DNA of 15,959 bases, from assembly GCA_004356305.1 (NCBI GenBank), contig SMXJ01000115.1, positions 1-15,959 of the forward strand, in the 5' to 3' direction. Position numbers and translations under genes: made by a program. Each line of letters opens with the position of its first letter. The first letter of the stretch is position 1. This DNA is from Bacteroidota bacterium. GTDB lineage: Bacteria; Bacteroidota; Bacteroidia; Flavobacteriales; Flavobacteriaceae. Under the pieces are notes generated by a model. The model had not been told where the DNA came from. It worked only from the letters and a program-made list of their open reading frames with translations, and ran no database searches. Shown in pieces: positions 14,487-15,959 of this stretch.

Positions 14487-15347
14487 ATGAGAATGAAATT
14501 GATGTTTTTGTTATTATGTATTATAGGCACGGTTCAAGCCCAGGAATATGTTCCAATGCTATCCGAGGATCACAGATGGAATATTGAATATGTTGATCCA
14601 TTATCTCAAAATGAATGGTATACCCTTCGTGTAGTGGATGAAGTGACCATATCCGGACATGTTTATAAAAAGTATATCATAAACAATAACTCAACGGGAT
14701 GTTTCATGCGAGAGGTAAACGGCATAGTCTATCTCTATGACAGTGTTTGGAACGAGGAGTATATCTACTTTGACTTTACATTGGAATTAGGAGATTTTTT
14801 TGATTATCCGAATACCTGTGTTTTTGGTGGTAGCGATTTTATTGATGAAATTGAAGTAGTCGAAGTTTCTACGATGATAATCGAAGGTACACCGAGGAAA
14901 ACCTTGGGATTTGCTACCGAATTTAGCGGTGGAGCCGTCATTGAAACATGGATCGAGGGTGTAGGTAGTAGTATGAGCGGATTGGAACCCGGTGGGAACT
15001 ATATAGATACCTGGTTAAAACTGAATTGCTTTGTTGTAAACGGAAACACCTACTTTTTTAATGACGCAACCGAATGTAATTTTCTGGAGGTAGAAGATCT
15101 AGTAGACTTAAACAAAATTGTCCTCTACCCCAACCCGGTGAGGAACACTTCTATCCTGCAGTTCCCTTCGGAAGGTATTGTAGATATGCTTAAGATCTAT
15201 GATATAACCGGCAAGGTGGTCAAAGAAGAGAAAGTAGACAAGGATTATGTTTTGATCGATGCTATGCAGTATCGTTCAGGCCTGTATTTCTACCAGGTTT
15301 TTTTAGAAAATAAGCTTCTTAAAACCGAAAAAATTATCATAAAGTGA
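14487..15347 (+). CDS. Secreted protein with T9SS type A sorting domain (paralogue 2)
   Basis: The product is 286 residues, five bases after the previous gene. Residues 1-19 are a signal peptide ending VQAQ; an ATG two codons in (14493) is an alternative start. The body follows the preceding protein throughout (PML.EDH.W, V.G..YK, FDFTLELG.FF, EIEVVEVST, ETWIEGVGS) but with many changes. The sorting domain at 213-286 is identical to that of paralogue 1 at 65 of 74 positions. No catalytic motif is seen. The pair is a tandem duplication kept as one transcription unit. The gene-free stretch with the terminator at 15541 follows. Confidence 0.87.
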   Translation: MRMKLMFLLLCIIGTVQAQEYVPMLSEDHRWNIEYVDPLSQNEWYTLRVVDEVTISGHVYKKYIINNNSTGCFMREVNGIVYLYDSVWNEEYIYFDFTLELGDFFDYPNTCVFGGSDFIDEIEVVEVSTMIIEGTPRKTLGFATEFSGGAVIETWIEGVGSSMSGLEPGGNYIDTWLKLNCFVVNGNTYFFNDATECNFLEVEDLVDLNKIVLYPNPVRNTSILQFPSEGIVDMLKIYDITGKVVKEEKVDKDYVLIDAMQYRSGLYFYQVFLENKLLKTEKIIIK

Positions 15348-15403
15348 TTTCTTCAGTATAAAGTCCGTTTTGTAATTTTTTTATCAGCTATAGTTTAAGT
15401 CTT

Positions 15404-15418
15404 TGGCACGAAGATTGT
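15404..15418 (+). promoter_or_regulatory. Sigma-54-like promoter, first copy
   Basis: TGGCACG (15404-15410), four bases, then TTG (15415-15417) has the -24/-12 spacing of sigma-54 promoters (TGGCACG-N4-TTGCW). The usual C after TTG is T here. A transcript would start near 15430 and could run to the terminator at 15541-15588. Confidence 0.45.
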
Positions 15419-15540
15419 TATTTATACAATGACTACGGCTATGATTTTGATCAAGACCGGAATGATAAGAATGAGTATGGTCAAAGTAGCAGAATAAAAA
15501 GTAATTAATAATATAGTTTTTTGGTTGGTTAGTTTTTATA

Positions 15541-15588
15541 AAACCCGTCAAGGTATCTCTAAAGATCCTGACGGGTTTCTTTTTTTTT
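15541..15588 (+). terminator. Strong rho-independent terminator
   Basis: AAACCCGTCA (15541-15550) pairs perfectly with TGACGGGTTT (15569-15578). Inner GG..ATCT/AGATCC pairing extends the stem, and a C plus nine T follow. It would end the T9SS gene transcript and any transcript from the 15404 box. Confidence 0.9.
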
Positions 15589-15646
15589 ATCCCAACCCAT
15601 AATTAATCTACCGCTAACCCCTTATAGATCAATGGATTCATTTTTT

Positions 15647-15661
15647 TGGCACGGTCGTTGG
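15647..15661 (+). promoter_or_regulatory. Sigma-54-like promoter, second copy
   Basis: TGGCACG (15647-15653), four bases, TTG (15658-15660), preceded by six T (15641-15646). The spacing equals that of the box at 15404; the -12 C is G here. It would start transcription near 15673, about 56 nt before the ATG at 15729. Confidence 0.45.
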
Positions 15662-15672
15662 TAATTAATCAA

Positions 15673-15702
15673 TTGTACACGCCCAACCAAAATAAATTTG
15701 GT
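15673..15702 (+). promoter_or_regulatory. Primary-sigma-type promoter overlapping an inverted repeat
   Basis: TTG (15673-15675), 17 bases, TAAATTTG (15693-15700) fits the Bacteroidota pattern and would start near 15707. The -7 box sits inside an inverted repeat, ACCAAA (15686-15691) and TTTGGT (15697-15702), a possible operator. Confidence 0.5.
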
Positions 15703-15728
15703 AAGTACAACCCTTAAATTTTGGAATC

Positions 15729-15959
15729 ATGAAAAATGTAACAACACTCGTATTAGGATTATTCTTAGTTAGCTTTTCGTTGAAAGCTTCTAACAATATT
15801 TCCGCGGAGCACCTGCTTAATTATTATGACGGGAAATCTTACATCTTTGTAGAAGGTGGCGTAGAGTTTTCAATATTCCCCGATGGACAATTTGATTTTG
15901 TTTATGTTGGGAACCAAACGGGTGACCAATTAAATGTAAGCTTCTATACCCCAGGTGTG
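15729..15959 (+). CDS. Secreted flavobacterial protein, 3' end beyond window (partial)
   Basis: Seventy-seven codons run from the ATG at 15729 to the window edge without a stop. Residues 1-20 look like a signal peptide (basic start, LVLGLFLVSFSLKA). The mature part begins with NNISAEHLLNYYDGKSYIF and contains FVEGGVEFSIFPDGQFDFVYVG, which I associate from memory with a family of short secreted flavobacterial proteins rich in Tyr and Gly. That is recall, not a search result. No enzyme motif is visible. Upstream there are both a sigma-54-like and a primary-sigma-like promoter, so it may be expressed under more than one condition. Confidence 0.8.
   Translation, partial: MKNVTTLVLGLFLVSFSLKASNNISAEHLLNYYDGKSYIFVEGGVEFSIFPDGQFDFVYVGNQTGDQLNVSFYTPGV

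Larger units (their letters stand above)
15348..15728 (+). other. Gene-free stretch with two sigma-54-like boxes and a terminator
   Basis: No ordinary gene is present. In order it holds a TGGCACG-N4-TTG box (15404-15417), a short frame of 22 codons (15429-15497), the terminator at 15541-15588, a second TGGCACG-N4-TTG box (15647-15660), a primary-sigma-type box (15673-15700) and an inverted repeat (15686-15702). The 22-codon frame (MTTAMILIKTG...) is rich in Met and not convincing as a protein. Another frame over the same bases reads NDYGYDFDQDRNDKNEYGQ but has no start codon. Confidence 0.6.

Noticed and set aside
15429..15497. 22-codon frame after the first sigma-54-like box
   Set aside because: It is rich in Met with no family likeness, and its ATG would coincide with the predicted transcription start; not enough to call a gene.

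Overview
The window looks like chromosomal DNA of a flavobacterium (Bacteroidota, family Flavobacteriaceae or close). Three things point there: putative promoters with the Bacteroidota -7 box TAnnTTTG and few Shine-Dalgarno sites; two secreted proteins ending in a type IX secretion (T9SS) type A sorting domain; and a BatA-type membrane protein followed by a degenerate dihydroorotase. Base and codon use look even throughout, and I see no phage, plasmid, transposon, CRISPR array, rRNA or tRNA.

Layout. 12-497: small secreted protein with a possible T3S-chaperone/YbjN-like fold. 499-640: a gene-free stretch that folds into a long closed stem, best read as a 6S-like RNA. 687-4547: a + strand cluster of a BatA/VWA-like membrane protein, a dihydroorotase homologue without most metal ligands, and two tandem DUF4870-type membrane proteins, ended by a hairpin terminator at 4575-4604. 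4617-5315: alpha/beta hydrolase. 5316-5576: gene-free stretch with telomere-like AGGGTTT repeats and CTTC/CTCA-rich filler. 5577-6959 (- strand): a membrane-anchored coiled-coil protein and, upstream of it, a PhnP-like metallo-beta-lactamase-fold hydrolase. 7043-8497: a conserved 484-residue protein of unknown function, divergent from the hydrolase. 8494-8946 (-): a Bcp/PrxQ-type peroxiredoxin. 9046-9711 (+): an endonuclease III with no cysteines and therefore no iron-sulfur cluster. 9751-10544 (-): an ECF-like sigma factor with a 49-residue protein gene just downstream. 10786-13563 (+): UvrA. 13585-15347: two paralogous T9SS cargo proteins. 15348-15728: a gene-free stretch with two sigma-54-like boxes and a strong terminator. 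15729 to the window end: the start of a secreted protein.

How the genes relate. The second half groups genome maintenance and stress functions: base excision (nth), nucleotide excision (uvrA), peroxide defence (bcp) and a sigma factor. They sit in divergent or convergent single-gene units rather than one operon. The first half is an envelope-related operon with overlapping reading frames. Several gene starts were moved downstream of the longest open frame because that frame began inside a promoter box or a terminator hairpin.

Most worth a second look: the 6S-like RNA, the ligand-less dihydroorotase, the cluster-less endonuclease III, the pair of sigma-54-like boxes bracketing a possible small transcript, and the 49-residue protein beside the sigma factor. 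No wholly new multi-gene system is evident.
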